Positions 41,752 to 53,278 of a stretch of DNA of 64,000 bases are shown piece after piece (within the stretch, counting starts at the first letter, position 1; every line of letters begins with the position of its first letter). The notes under the pieces were generated by a model, which was not told the DNA's origin, did no database searches, and saw only the letters and a program-made list of their open reading frames with translations. The translations under genes and the position numbers were made by a program. The stretch comes from Flavobacterium aquariorum. Lineage in GTDB: Bacteria; Bacteroidota; Bacteroidia; Flavobacteriales; Flavobacteriaceae. The DNA lies in contig NZ_QKXH01000002.1 in NCBI RefSeq assembly GCF_003254745.1, forward strand, positions 124,001 to 188,000, given 5' to 3'.

Positions 41752-41943
41752 TAGAATGATTACAAAGAAGCAAAAATCTCTTCCTTTAGCCCCGATTACT
41801 TCACTTTAATTTCATTTTTACAGGAGTTCAGTGAACTTCGTTTGAAGTGGAAATCCTTTTCTTTTTTTTTTATTTAAAAAAGAAAAGATTGCAACGGAAA
41901 GCGGGACGATCTTTCCAAAAATGCAAAATCTTTCTGCTCCTAA
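41752..41943 (+). ncRNA. Flavo-1-like structured RNA element, copy F, with a 47-nt insertion
   Basis: TAGCCCCGAT (ends 41796) and GAAGTGGAAATCC (from 41844) are split by 47 nt where other copies have one base. The hairpin CTTTTCTTTTTT / AAAAAAGAAAAG and the 3' box GATTGCAACGGAAAGCGGGA are intact. The outer 5' flank (GAATGATTACAAAGAAGCAAAAAT) and 3' flank (CTTTCTGCTCCTAA) closely match copy A. The insert contains its own dyad AGTTCA-G-TGAACT. With the fabV terminator it fills the 41699-42045 gap. Confidence 0.6.
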
Positions 41944-41967
41944 TTTAATTAATCAAAACTAGGCTAT

Positions 41968-42020
41968 AAAAAAACACCTTATTCTCTTGATTTTAAACCA
42001 TCAAGTAATAAGGTGTTTTT
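41968..42020 (-). terminator. Rho-independent terminator downstream of fabV
   Basis: AAAAACACCTTATT and AATAAGGTGTTTTT pair, with an inner CTTGAT/ATCAAG stem. It lies 25 bp after the fabV stop on the minus strand. Confidence 0.85.
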
Positions 42021-42045
42021 GAAAATTATAAATATTGTTTGCTAA

Positions 42046-43236
42046 TTACCCAATACTTGGAATAGCAACCATTTCGTTTGTGTCTGCTTTATAATCAACA
42101 CCATCAAATCCAAAACCAAACAGATTGTAGAAATCACTTCTGTATCCTTCTAAATCTCCTAATTCAGCAAGATTCTCAGTTGTAGCTTCCAACCAAAGCT
42201 TTGCTACTTGAGCCTGAACATCCTCACGCATTTCCCAATCATCAATACGGATTCTTCCTTTGTCATCAGTAATCATAGGTTCTCCCGTATATAATCTTTG
42301 TTGGTACAAACGCTGAATTTGTTCAATACATCCTTCGTGAATTCCCTTTTCCTTCATTATTTTGTACAATAAAGAAATATACAATGGAATAACCGGAATA
42401 GCGGAACTTGCTTGCGTTACCAAAGCTTTATTTACAGAAACATAAGCTTTACCGTTGATATCAGCTAAACTATCCGAAATAGTGAATGCTGTAGCTTCAA
42501 GGTGATCTTTGGCACGACCAATTGTTCCTTTTCTATAAACAGCCTCAGTTAATGATGGCCCGATGTATGAATAAGCAACAGTTGTAGCTCCTGGAGCCAA
42601 TAAATTTTCAGCTTTCAAAGCATCAATCCACATAGCCCAATCTTCACCACCCATTACTGCTACCGTATTGGCAATGTCTTCATCAGTACAAGGTTCTATA
42701 GAAATATCAGAAACTTTTCCAGTATGAAAATCAACTGTTTTATTGGTAAAAGTACTTCCGATAGGTTTCAAAACCGAGCGGTGCAAAACTCCTGTATTTG
42801 GATTTAATCTCACTGGTGAAGCAAGACTGTATATAATTAAATCAACTTGACCTAAATCAGCTTTAATAAGGTCTAAAGTTTGTCTTTTTACTTCATTAGA
42901 AAAGGCATCTCCATTAATGCTTTTAGCGTACAAACCAGCTTTATGAGCTTCATTTTCAAAAGCAGCTGAATTATACCAACCTGGAGAAGCTGTTTTTCCT
43001 TCTGCAGGTTCTTTTTCAAAAAACACACCAATTGTAGCGGCATCAGAACCAAAAGCACTTGTTATTCTTGAAGCCAAACCAAATCCTGTAGAGGCTCCAA
43101 TAACCAATACTTTCTTGGCTCCGGCTATAGTTCCTTTTGATTTTACATATTCAATTTGATTTTTAACACTTTGTTCGCATCCTTTTGGTTGGGCTGTCAA
43201 ACAAATAAATCCTCTCATTCTTGGTTCTATAATCAT
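42046..43236 (-). CDS. fabV: Enoyl reductase FabV / trans-2-enoyl-CoA reductase (Ter)
   Basis: A 396-residue enzyme of the FabV/Ter family, larger than and unrelated in motif to FabI. Seen: MIIEPRMRGFICLTAQPKGCEQSV at the start, GAKKVLVIGASTGFGLASRI near 40 (NAD(P) site), IYSLASPVRLNPNTG near 133, and Tyr-x8-Lys in VYRKGTIGRAK near 233 with the preceding YSYIGPSLTEA. Members act in fatty-acid synthesis or reduce crotonyl-CoA; FabV of other bacteria is insensitive to triclosan. It stands alone between recN and fabI with its own terminator. Confidence 0.92.
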   Translation of the reverse strand: MIIEPRMRGFICLTAQPKGCEQSVKNQIEYVKSKGTIAGAKKVLVIGASTGFGLASRITSAFGSDAATIGVFFEKEPAEGKTASPGWYNSAAFENEAHKAGLYAKSINGDAFSNEVKRQTLDLIKADLGQVDLIIYSLASPVRLNPNTGVLHRSVLKPIGSTFTNKTVDFHTGKVSDISIEPCTDEDIANTVAVMGGEDWAMWIDALKAENLLAPGATTVAYSYIGPSLTEAVYRKGTIGRAKDHLEATAFTISDSLADINGKAYVSVNKALVTQASSAIPVIPLYISLLYKIMKEKGIHEGCIEQIQRLYQQRLYTGEPMITDDKGRIRIDDWEMREDVQAQVAKLWLEATTENLAELGDLEGYRSDFYNLFGFGFDGVDYKADTNEMVAIPSIG

Positions 43237-43327
43237 ATTATCAGTACGTTAATTTATATTATATATTTTCAATTAATTGAATCTTTTAAAGCTTTTAAAA
43301 TTGAATGGGCAAATATAGTCCAATTAT

Positions 43328-44980
43328 TTAGTTCAACAAGGCTTTTGCGTGATTTAAGGCCGAATCTGAAATAACAGTTCCTGACAACATTTGTGCAATT
43401 TCCACCACTCGTTCATCGACTGTCAGTAGTTTTAATTCTGATTGGGTATCCTCTCCAACAGTAGATTTGAAAACTTTAAAATGCTCCGTTCCCTTAGCCG
43501 CAATTTGAGGTAAATGCGTTATGGCAAATATCTGCATCTGAGTACTCATTTCTTTCATAATTTCTCCCATTCTATTGGCAATTTCTCCAGAAACACCTGT
43601 GTCAATCTCATCAAAAATCAATGTCGGTAATTTTGAATATTGCGCCAAAATCGCTTTCACTGCCAGCATAATTCGTGACATCTCACCTCCCGAAGCCACT
43701 TTTTTCAATAAACCAAAATCAGTTCCTTTATTGGCAGAAATTAAAAATTGCAACTCGTCTTTACCATTTTCAAAATAAGTTAGAGTACTATTTAATTCCA
43801 TATTAAAACGCACATTAGGCATTCCCAAAGTCTCCAAAATAGTTACTAATTTCTGCGACAAAAGAGGAATTGCCTCTTGCCTATTCTTATGTATGGTATT
43901 GCAAACTTGATCTAATTCCTTGATATTGTCATCAACCAACTCGGTTAGTTTTGCGATCTCTTCATCAATATTCCCCAATTCCAATACTGAGTTTTCCAAT
44001 TTGGATTGAAGGTCCAATAACTCATCTACCGTTTTTACCTGATGTTTCTTTTGTAAATTATAGATCAATTGCAATTTCTGATTAATCAGATTCAATTGTT
44101 CAGGATCATTGATTAATTTTTCGGAACAGCGGTTGAGTTCTATTGCAATATCTTCAAATTCTATTTTCAAACTTGTTATTCTTTCAAAAAGCAAATTATA
44201 ATCGGTTGAAAAAGGAGCAATTTTCTGGATGGCATTTTTTATTTCGTTCAAATTATGAAAAACCCCAATCTGCTCTTCATTGGCAATAGCTAACGATTTA
44301 TCAAGCGATTCTTTGATAATTTCAACATTATTCAGTTGCTCATAATTTTCTTCCAGAAATTCTTGCTCGCCAGATTTTAGTTTGGCAGACAATAATTCTT
44401 CCAAAAGAAAAGTATTGTATTCTTGTTCTTTAGAAGCCTCCGATTTTCTTTTGGTTAAAGCATTTAATTTAGACTTATTCGATTTATATTTTTTCAAAAT
44501 CGATTGATAAGCCACAATTGTATCTAAATTACCAGCAATGGCGTCAATAATTTTGAATTGCACCTCTTCATCGGACAGCTCTTGAGTTTGTTGTTGCGAA
44601 TGAATATCTATTAAATACAAACTTAACTCCTGTAATTCCTGCAAATTGACAGGACTGTCATTTATAAAGGCTCTTGATTTCCCTGAAGGTAAAATTTCTC
44701 TACGAATAATTGTTTCTGGTTCATAATCCAAATCATTAGCTTCAAAAAAGGGAAGCAAATTGTATTTAGATATATCAAAATGAGCCTCAATCACACATTT
44801 TTCTTCTTTATTTTTAAGTGAAGTTAAGTCGGCTCTTTTTCCCAAAGCCAAACCTAAAGCTCCCAATATTATTGATTTCCCAGCTCCAGTTTCTCCTGTA
44901 ATTATTGAAAACCCTTTTGAAAAATCGATTGTTAATTTTTCGATTAAGGCATAGTTTTTTATAGCTAGTGAAGTTATCAT
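43328..44980 (-). CDS. recN: DNA repair protein RecN
   Basis: A 550-residue SMC-like ATPase involved in double-strand-break repair. ITGETGAGKSIILGALGLALG near residue 28 is Walker A. A long central coiled coil (about 150-370) contains many Glu/Lys/Leu heptads. VASGGEMSRIMLAVKA near 430 is the ABC signature, and PTLIFDEIDTGVSGEIA near 455 is Walker B, followed by IFAITHLPQIAAKGTEHF. Full length. It lies 51 bp after the PorD-like gene and probably ends the bamD-rpoZ-coaBC-porD-recN unit. Confidence 0.93.
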   Translation of the reverse strand: MITSLAIKNYALIEKLTIDFSKGFSIITGETGAGKSIILGALGLALGKRADLTSLKNKEEKCVIEAHFDISKYNLLPFFEANDLDYEPETIIRREILPSGKSRAFINDSPVNLQELQELSLYLIDIHSQQQTQELSDEEVQFKIIDAIAGNLDTIVAYQSILKKYKSNKSKLNALTKRKSEASKEQEYNTFLLEELLSAKLKSGEQEFLEENYEQLNNVEIIKESLDKSLAIANEEQIGVFHNLNEIKNAIQKIAPFSTDYNLLFERITSLKIEFEDIAIELNRCSEKLINDPEQLNLINQKLQLIYNLQKKHQVKTVDELLDLQSKLENSVLELGNIDEEIAKLTELVDDNIKELDQVCNTIHKNRQEAIPLLSQKLVTILETLGMPNVRFNMELNSTLTYFENGKDELQFLISANKGTDFGLLKKVASGGEMSRIMLAVKAILAQYSKLPTLIFDEIDTGVSGEIANRMGEIMKEMSTQMQIFAITHLPQIAAKGTEHFKVFKSTVGEDTQSELKLLTVDERVVEIAQMLSGTVISDSALNHAKALLN

Positions 44981-45031
44981 TTTTGAAATTTTATAAGTAG
45001 ATTGGGTTAAATAAAAGAAATTATAAAAAGA

Positions 45032-45913
45032 CTAATATTTTAACAATTGCCATTTACCGGAGTTTGATGAAGATGTTTTATTTAAACTATCTACCATGTC
45101 ATTTATTGCAATACTTGGCCCTCCAGAAAAAATAGATACAATTTCATCTGATTTTGAATCCATAAAAACGCGTAACAAATAGGAATTAGGTTTGGTATTA
45201 TTCAATTTGGACAAATTCATTAAAGAGCCTTTAACAATTTCTTTCGCTTTTTTAAGATCTTGGTGCATCGTATCCAAACCTAAATAATACTGAAAACTCG
45301 ATTGTCTTATTTCATTGTAAGTTGGGGACATTAAATCATTAATCAAAACAAATCTACTCAATGTACCATCAGACTGATTCCATCCTTTGTAACCACCTTG
45401 TTGTGCCAAATTAGAAATATTCAATGCCTCTTTATAATAGCGATCTCCAAATAATGGAATAAAAGTATCAGCATCCATTCCTAAAATTATGTAACTATAA
45501 AATGAAAGTACAGAAACCAGATTGGAATCATAACTTGTTGGGATATAAGTCAAATTCTCGAATTCAGTATAATTAAAAGTAAAGTCTTTGTCATTTATAT
45601 TTATAACTGGAGAGGAATAAGTTGAATTGTAAATATTTCTGGAAGATTGCACTTGGATATTCGCTACAAATTGATCAGAACTATAACTAGAAATGGTAAT
45701 ATACATCGAACAATTAACCTTTTCTTTTTGCGAAAGTGATTGCCCCGTCCAATCCGTTTTATTAACAAATTCATTTATGGCAGTTTCCAGCGTTTTGAAA
45801 ACCTGTTGATTGGCATTGCTTATCTTTTGTGTATTTAAAGTCACTGTACAATTCAGCTGTTGGGCCTGGATAAAGCCACAACTTAAAAATAAAAACAAAA
45901 CAAATCTAACCAT
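45032..45913 (-). CDS. DUF4835 family protein, PorD-like (type IX secretion associated)
   Basis: A 293-residue protein with a signal peptide (FVLFLFLSCGFIQA, cleavage near QAQQ). The mature start QLNCTVTLNTQKISNANQQVFKTLETAINEFVNKT is typical of DUF4835. YIILGMDADTFIPLFGDRYYKEALNI near 145 and LLRVFMDSKSDEIVSIFSGGPSI near 245 are further family blocks. From memory this family is now annotated as PorD of the type IX secretion system; I cannot verify that. Its start overlaps the end of coaBC by 8 bp, so translation is probably coupled. Confidence 0.8.
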   Translation of the reverse strand: MVRFVLFLFLSCGFIQAQQLNCTVTLNTQKISNANQQVFKTLETAINEFVNKTDWTGQSLSQKEKVNCSMYITISSYSSDQFVANIQVQSSRNIYNSTYSSPVININDKDFTFNYTEFENLTYIPTSYDSNLVSVLSFYSYIILGMDADTFIPLFGDRYYKEALNISNLAQQGGYKGWNQSDGTLSRFVLINDLMSPTYNEIRQSSFQYYLGLDTMHQDLKKAKEIVKGSLMNLSKLNNTKPNSYLLRVFMDSKSDEIVSIFSGGPSIAINDMVDSLNKTSSSNSGKWQLLKY

Positions 45914-47117
45914 AAAAATGTGCTATTACTTTGTTTAAAATATCATAGGCGACAGCTTCTTTCGATTTCAAATCCATTGGCTCGATTTGAAATTTACTAT
46001 CTATAAAGGTAACTTTATTGGTCTTTTTCCCAAATCCAGCACCTTCATCTTGAAGCGAATTAAGAACTATCAAATCTAAGTTTTTTTTCTGAATTTTTGC
46101 TTTAGCATTCTCAATTTCATTTTCAGTTTCTAAAGCAAAGCCAATTAAAAACTGATTTTTCTTAACTTCCCCGAGCGAAGCCAAAATATCTTTGGTTTTC
46201 TCAAGTTCAATAGTAAAATCATCCGCTGCTTTTTTTATCTTTTGCGTAGCGACATTTTTTGGTTTATAATCGGCTACAGCAGCAGCTGCAATAGCTACAT
46301 CCACCTCCTGATAATACCGATGACAGGCATCATACATTTCTTGGGCAGAAACAACTGGAACTACTTGAACCAAAGGATGATTTATTTTACAATGAGTTGG
46401 CCCCGAAATCAAAATAACCGATGCGCCAAGATTGGCTGCGCTTTGAGCAATATCAAATCCCATTTTACCTGAAGAATGATTACCTATAAAACGAACCGGA
46501 TCAATAGCTTCATAGGTAGGCCCTGCGGTAATTAATATTTTTTTACCTTTTAAAGGTAATTTACTTTCGAGATCTGCTTCCAGAAAAGCAACAATATTTT
46601 CAGGTTCAGCCATTCGTCCTTCTCCAGATAATCCGCTTGCTAATTCACCGTTTTCGGCAGGAATCATTGTGTTTCCAAATTCCTTTAAAGTTTTAAAACT
46701 TTCCAGTGTAGAAGGGTGAATATACATGTCTAAATCCATTGCTGGCGCAAAATAAACGGGACATTTTGCAGATAGGTAACAGGCAATTAACAGATTATCG
46801 CACAAACCATTTGACATTTTGGATAAAGTATTGGCAGTAGCAGGTGCTATAATCATTAAATCTGCCCAAAGACCCAATTCTACATGACTATTCCATTCCT
46901 CGTTTTTTTCATCTTTATTGTAAAATTCTGAAAAAACGGGATTCTTGGATAGTGTGGATAAAGTAAGTGGAGTTATAAAATCCTTAGAAGCAGGTGTCAT
47001 TATCACTTGGACATGTGCACCTGCTTTTATGAAGAGTCTAACTAATGAAGCCGTTTTATATGCAGCAATTCCGCCAGAAATTCCCAGCAAAATCTTTTTT
47101 CCGCTTAAAACTGACAT
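45906..47117 (-). CDS. coaBC: Bifunctional phosphopantothenoylcysteine decarboxylase / phosphopantothenate-cysteine ligase
   Basis: A 403-residue CoaBC. The N-terminal CoaC flavoprotein half has GISGGIAAYKTASLVRLF near 9, ATANTLSKMSNGLCDNLL near 85, and PAMDLDMY near 118, where the usual motif is PxMNxxMW. The CoaB half has ILITAGPTYEAIDPVRFIGNHSSGKMG near 190-216 and AAAAVADYKP near 275. It makes 4'-phosphopantetheine in CoA synthesis. It lies between rpoZ (8 bp) and the PorD-like gene (8-bp overlap). Confidence 0.93.
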   Translation of the reverse strand: MSVLSGKKILLGISGGIAAYKTASLVRLFIKAGAHVQVIMTPASKDFITPLTLSTLSKNPVFSEFYNKDEKNEEWNSHVELGLWADLMIIAPATANTLSKMSNGLCDNLLIACYLSAKCPVYFAPAMDLDMYIHPSTLESFKTLKEFGNTMIPAENGELASGLSGEGRMAEPENIVAFLEADLESKLPLKGKKILITAGPTYEAIDPVRFIGNHSSGKMGFDIAQSAANLGASVILISGPTHCKINHPLVQVVPVVSAQEMYDACHRYYQEVDVAIAAAAVADYKPKNVATQKIKKAADDFTIELEKTKDILASLGEVKKNQFLIGFALETENEIENAKAKIQKKNLDLIVLNSLQDEGAGFGKKTNKVTFIDSKFQIEPMDLKSKEAVAYDILNKVIAHFYG

Positions 47118-47125
47118 TAGATTGA

Positions 47126-47443
47126 TTATTTATTTGCTTCTCTATGGTAAATTTTACCGTCTAACCACTCTTGAACCGCCAAAGCGTGTGGTTTTGGAAG
47201 TTTTTCGTAAAACTTTGAAACTTCTATTTGCTCTTTATTTTCAAAAACTTCTTCTAAACTATCATTATAAGTAGCAAATTCTTCTAATTTTTCTGTTAAT
47301 TCTTTTTTAATTTCAGAATTAATTTGATTTGCTCTTTTAGCCATAATTGTTATCGCCTCATACACATTTCCAGTAGGTGCTTCAATAACCGTTTTATTGT
47401 AAGTTATTGTATTTACTGGAGCATTTGTCTTTTTTAAATCCAT
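47126..47443 (-). CDS. rpoZ: DNA-directed RNA polymerase subunit omega (Rpb6-like)
   Basis: A 105-residue omega subunit of the Bacteroidota type. NVYEAITIMAKRANQINSEIKKELTEKLEEFA near 26-57 is the conserved Rpb6/omega core. The rest (ENKEQIEVSKFYEKLPKPHALAVQEWLDGKIYHRE) is the phylum-specific tail. The subunit helps RNA polymerase assembly. It lies 8 bp both from the bamD gene upstream and from coaBC downstream, so it is transcribed as part of that unit. Confidence 0.88.
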   Translation of the reverse strand: MDLKKTNAPVNTITYNKTVIEAPTGNVYEAITIMAKRANQINSEIKKELTEKLEEFATYNDSLEEVFENKEQIEVSKFYEKLPKPHALAVQEWLDGKIYHREANK

Positions 47444-47451
47444 GACTTTAT

Positions 47452-48246
47452 TTATTTATTATATTTTTGCAATTCAACATCAATTTGTGCTAACATTTCG
47501 TCAGCTTTCTTTTTATATTCTGTATTTGGTTTGAATTTAACCAAATTATTGTAACTTGTTTTGGCTGTAATCAATCGTTCTTCCATTTTTGAAGGAACAC
47601 TGTTTATTGCCAACGAATAAGCGGAATCCAATTTATAATACAAAGCTTTTTCTTTTAAAGTAGTTCCCGGGTAATCAGCAATAAAGTTATCAAAAGCGAT
47701 AATAGCCGATTTATAGTTAGAAATCCTATTGTATTCTAGTGCATTTTCGTAAACTTTACGTTCAATCTTATCATTTAGCTTTCTGGAAATCGCATTAGCT
47801 TCAGTAATATATTGAGAATTTGGATAACGGTCAATAAAACCTTGAATCTTTTCTATTGCCTTGAAAGTATCCGTTTGGTCAATACTGTAAACCGGTGACA
47901 ACATTGAATAACTTTGAGCACCCAAATAAGCACATTCTTCTGATTTTTCACTTTTAGGATAACCAGAAACAAAACTATCGAATTGATATCCAGCCAAATA
48001 ATATTGTTTGGTTTTGTAACATGATTGGGCATACATGTAAAACAATTTCTCCCCTGAAGGTTTACCTCTATATGCTGGCGCCAACTGTTCAAAAAGACGA
48101 ATTGCTTTCGTATATTTCCCAGCTTCGTACATTTTAGTTGCAACATCAAACTTTGCTGCGACATCCTCATTCTTCAATGCTGCCTGATAATCACTACAAG
48201 AGTACAAAAAGAGAGCAACAAGCAATACAGATATTATTTTCTTCAT
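47452..48246 (-). CDS. bamD: Outer membrane protein assembly factor BamD
   Basis: A 264-residue lipoprotein. The signal peptide and lipobox end LFLYSC (Cys near 17). TPR helices follow: AAKFDVATKMYEAGKYTKAIRLFEQLAPAYRGKP, YYLAGYQFDSFVSGYPKSEKSEECAYLGAQSY, KIQGFIDRYPNSQYITEAN and SAIIAFDNFIADYPGTTLKEKALYYK. BamD is the essential lipoprotein of the BAM complex that folds beta-barrels. The ATG at 48246 (MKKIISV) is preferred over a GTG nine bases upstream. It heads the rpoZ-coaBC-porD-recN unit. Confidence 0.9.
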   Translation of the reverse strand: MKKIISVLLVALFLYSCSDYQAALKNEDVAAKFDVATKMYEAGKYTKAIRLFEQLAPAYRGKPSGEKLFYMYAQSCYKTKQYYLAGYQFDSFVSGYPKSEKSEECAYLGAQSYSMLSPVYSIDQTDTFKAIEKIQGFIDRYPNSQYITEANAISRKLNDKIERKVYENALEYNRISNYKSAIIAFDNFIADYPGTTLKEKALYYKLDSAYSLAINSVPSKMEERLITAKTSYNNLVKFKPNTEYKKKADEMLAQIDVELQKYNK

Positions 48247-48375
48247 TTTATTCACTGATTTTATTTTTACAGCATAATGTTATATGCAATAAAAGCCACC
48301 AAAGTTAGGTGGCAAATTTAGTTATTAATTTAGCTATTACAAAATATTTCTTTATTTAAAAAAAACTACAGCTAT

Positions 48376-49263
48376 TTATGTGTTTTTAACAATTTTCTTT
48401 ACAAAAGAATCCAATCGGCTTGCCAAAAATTCATCAACAGAAACCAACGGCAAACGAACAACATTCTCTGTAATACCAAGGATACTGAATACTTCTTTGA
48501 TACCTGCAGGATTACCTTGCTCGAAAATCATATCTATGCAATCCGCCAATAAATAATGCAATTTAAAGGCATCATCTACTTTTCTATTCAAGCCCAATCG
48601 AATCATCTCTGAAAACTCTTTTGGAAAACCTTGTCCAATAACCGAAATTACTCCCGCACCTCCAGCCAAAACTACTGGCAAAGCAATCATATCATCACCA
48701 GAAATAACCAAAAAATCTTTAGGTTTATTTTTCAATAACTGCATTGCCTGAACCAAATCTCCAGCTGCTTCTTTTATTGCTACAATATTATCAAAATCAT
48801 TTGCCAATCTAAGAACCGTTGACGGCAGCATGTTACTGGATGTTCTTCCCGGAACATTATATAAAATCACAGGAATAGGCGACGCTTCAGAAACGGCCTT
48901 AAAATGTTGGTATATTCCTTCTTGACTAGGTTTATTATAATAAGGAGAAACAGACAAAATAGCTACAAAAGCGGATAAATCTCTAGTGCGTAATTCTTCA
49001 ACAACATTTAAAGTATTATTTCCTCCCACACCAAGAACTAAAGGCAATCTACCAGCATTCACTTCAATTACTGTTGCGATTACAAGCTCTTTTTCTTCCT
49101 CCGACAAGGTCGCATTTTCGGCAGTTGTACCTAAAATAACAAGATATTCGATTCCTCCGTCTATTGAAAAATTCACAACTCTTCTTAAAGCATCAATATC
49201 AATTGTAAAATCGTCTTTAAACGGTGTGATTAGGGCAACACCTGTTCCTATTAATGATTGCAT
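48376..49263 (-). CDS. dapA: 4-hydroxy-tetrahydrodipicolinate synthase
   Basis: A 295-residue DapA. It condenses pyruvate and aspartate semialdehyde in lysine and diaminopimelate synthesis. [13 protein letters not shown] at the start, [15 protein letters not shown] near 44, [14 protein letters not shown] near 132 (Tyr of the proton relay and the Arg-binding region), and [10 protein letters not shown] near 163 (Schiff-base Lys) are seen. [20 protein letters not shown] follows. It lies 8 bp after the DUF6913 gene, with which it is co-transcribed. The 120-bp gap to bamD suggests a new promoter there. Confidence 0.94.
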   Translation of the reverse strand: MQSLIGTGVALITPFKDDFTIDIDALRRVVNFSIDGGIEYLVILGTTAENATLSEEEKELVIATVIEVNAGRLPLVLGVGGNNTLNVVEELRTRDLSAFVAILSVSPYYNKPSQEGIYQHFKAVSEASPIPVILYNVPGRTSSNMLPSTVLRLANDFDNIVAIKEAAGDLVQAMQLLKNKPKDFLVISGDDMIALPVVLAGGAGVISVIGQGFPKEFSEMIRLGLNRKVDDAFKLHYLLADCIDMIFEQGNPAGIKEVFSILGITENVVRLPLVSVDEFLASRLDSFVKKIVKNT

Positions 49264-49271
49264 ATTTTAAA

Positions 49272-49790
49272 TTATATTTTGTTTAATATTTTTAAGTACC
49301 GAAATAACTCACTTGTAAACCCCTTGTAATTCTCTGGATCAATATTTATCAGAAAATGATTTAATCTTTTATCAACAGTTGAAAAACCAACCTTAAATTT
49401 TGCATTAGAACTATTCGTTAAAATCAACAAAAAGGGGTTTTCCTCACTATAATAATTAATCAATAAATCAAATTCCTCTGAAATAAACTCATTTATTGGC
49501 TGTTGTGTAAATTCACTTTTGAAATTCAAATCCTTTAAACCAAATGTAGGTTCTAAATAAACTTCTTTACTTTTTAAAACATTTCGGAAAACAATCACTT
49601 TAATATTGTTCTCTAAAACTCCATTGGAAATAATTTCCTGTTTCAAAGCTTCTGTTTCCAAAAAATTGCTTTCATCAACAATCAAACCAACCTTAATAAT
49701 AGGCGAGTTTAATGACTCATCCTTTACATTACGCAGGCTCTTTTTTAAAGTTTTTTTTAAGATAAAGCTCTTTATATAATTTAAAAACAT
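49272..49790 (-). CDS. DUF6913 domain-containing protein (172 aa)
   Basis: A flavobacterial protein of unknown function. The N-terminal ~24 residues are basic and amphipathic (FLNYIKSFILKKTLKKSLRN), possibly a peripheral membrane helix. The remainder looks like an alpha/beta domain: IIKVGLIVDESNFLETEALKQEI, IKVIVFRNVLKSKEVYLEPTFGL, EFDLLINYYSEENPFLLILTNSSNAKFKVGF, HFLINIDPENYKGFTSELFRYL. I recall this as the DUF6913 family, often beside dapA. No catalytic motif is apparent. Confidence 0.72.
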   Translation of the reverse strand: MFLNYIKSFILKKTLKKSLRNVKDESLNSPIIKVGLIVDESNFLETEALKQEIISNGVLENNIKVIVFRNVLKSKEVYLEPTFGLKDLNFKSEFTQQPINEFISEEFDLLINYYSEENPFLLILTNSSNAKFKVGFSTVDKRLNHFLINIDPENYKGFTSELFRYLKILNKI

Positions 49791-49947
49791 AGCACTTTTA
49801 AAAGATTACAAATTTAATTATTTAAGTTACATTTGAGACGGCAAATCTAAAAAACTATAGCGACTTTTTAAAACTTTTTGTTATATTCTTAACATTTTTT
49901 ATGTTTTTGATTTAAGTAAAACCAAATCAATTTTCAGTTAAAGCATC

Positions 49948-52639
<2,692 letters not shown>

Positions 52640-52685
52640 TTAAATAATCTACTAAAATAACCAATTTAAAGTTTAAAAATCAAAT

Positions 52686-53159
52686 TTATGATTCAATAAT
52701 CGTATTAATTTGATTGTATAATTGTCCATCGCTCAAAAAAGAACCTTGTTGAATCAACTGAAAAATAGAAAGATTTCGTTCTTCCGTAAATTCCTTTTTT
52801 CCAGCTTTCATTTCTATTGTTTCTGTAAACATATTATCGCTAAGCCACTCTAAGCCTTCTTTGGTTAAAAAATCAACTTCCGGAACTAATGATTTCAAAA
52901 CAATAGATTTTATATAAGTATCAAAACAATGAAAAAGGAAAATATGATTTTTGGAAAAAAATTCTAAATAAGTTGCTTTTGTAAGCACTCCTTCCCAAAT
53001 CAAATCAGAAAAAACATCCAATTCCTGTTCGGCGACTTCTGGTTTTTCGGCTTTAATTTGATCCCACTCCGCTTTATCAATTGCCTGAGTAGCCAAAAAA
53101 TTAGTAAATTCTTGCGTTAACTCTTCAAATTGTTCTTTTGTTAATCTAGTGTATTTCAT
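52686..53159 (-). CDS. DUF6495 family protein (157 aa)
   Basis: A soluble, acidic, helical protein found in flavobacteria, function unknown. KYTRLTKEQFEELTQEFTNFLATQAIDKAEWDQIK, EQELDVFSDLIWEGVLTKATYLEFFSKNHIFLFHCFD and NLSIFQLIQQGSFLSDGQLYNQINTII are the recognisable family blocks as I recall DUF6495. No catalytic or metal-binding motif stands out. It lies 73 bp upstream of ligA in the same orientation and might be co-transcribed with it. Confidence 0.7.
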   Translation of the reverse strand: MKYTRLTKEQFEELTQEFTNFLATQAIDKAEWDQIKAEKPEVAEQELDVFSDLIWEGVLTKATYLEFFSKNHIFLFHCFDTYIKSIVLKSLVPEVDFLTKEGLEWLSDNMFTETIEMKAGKKEFTEERNLSIFQLIQQGSFLSDGQLYNQINTIIES

Positions 53160-53227
53160 GTATTTTTATTAAATTCTTCTGCTTTTTTGACAAATTATTT
53201 CAAATGCAAATTTAAACTTTTTAGACC

Positions 53228-53256
53228 ATAAAAAAGCCTTCTTTTTCAAGAAGGCC
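53228..53256 (-). terminator. Rho-independent terminator of the TonB-dependent receptor gene
   Basis: On the minus strand GCCTTCTT and AAGAAGGC pair around a 4-nt loop (GAAA), followed by TTTTTT. It lies 23 bp after the stop codon. Confidence 0.85.
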
Positions 53257-53278
53257 AATTAAAATAATTGTTTTTTTT

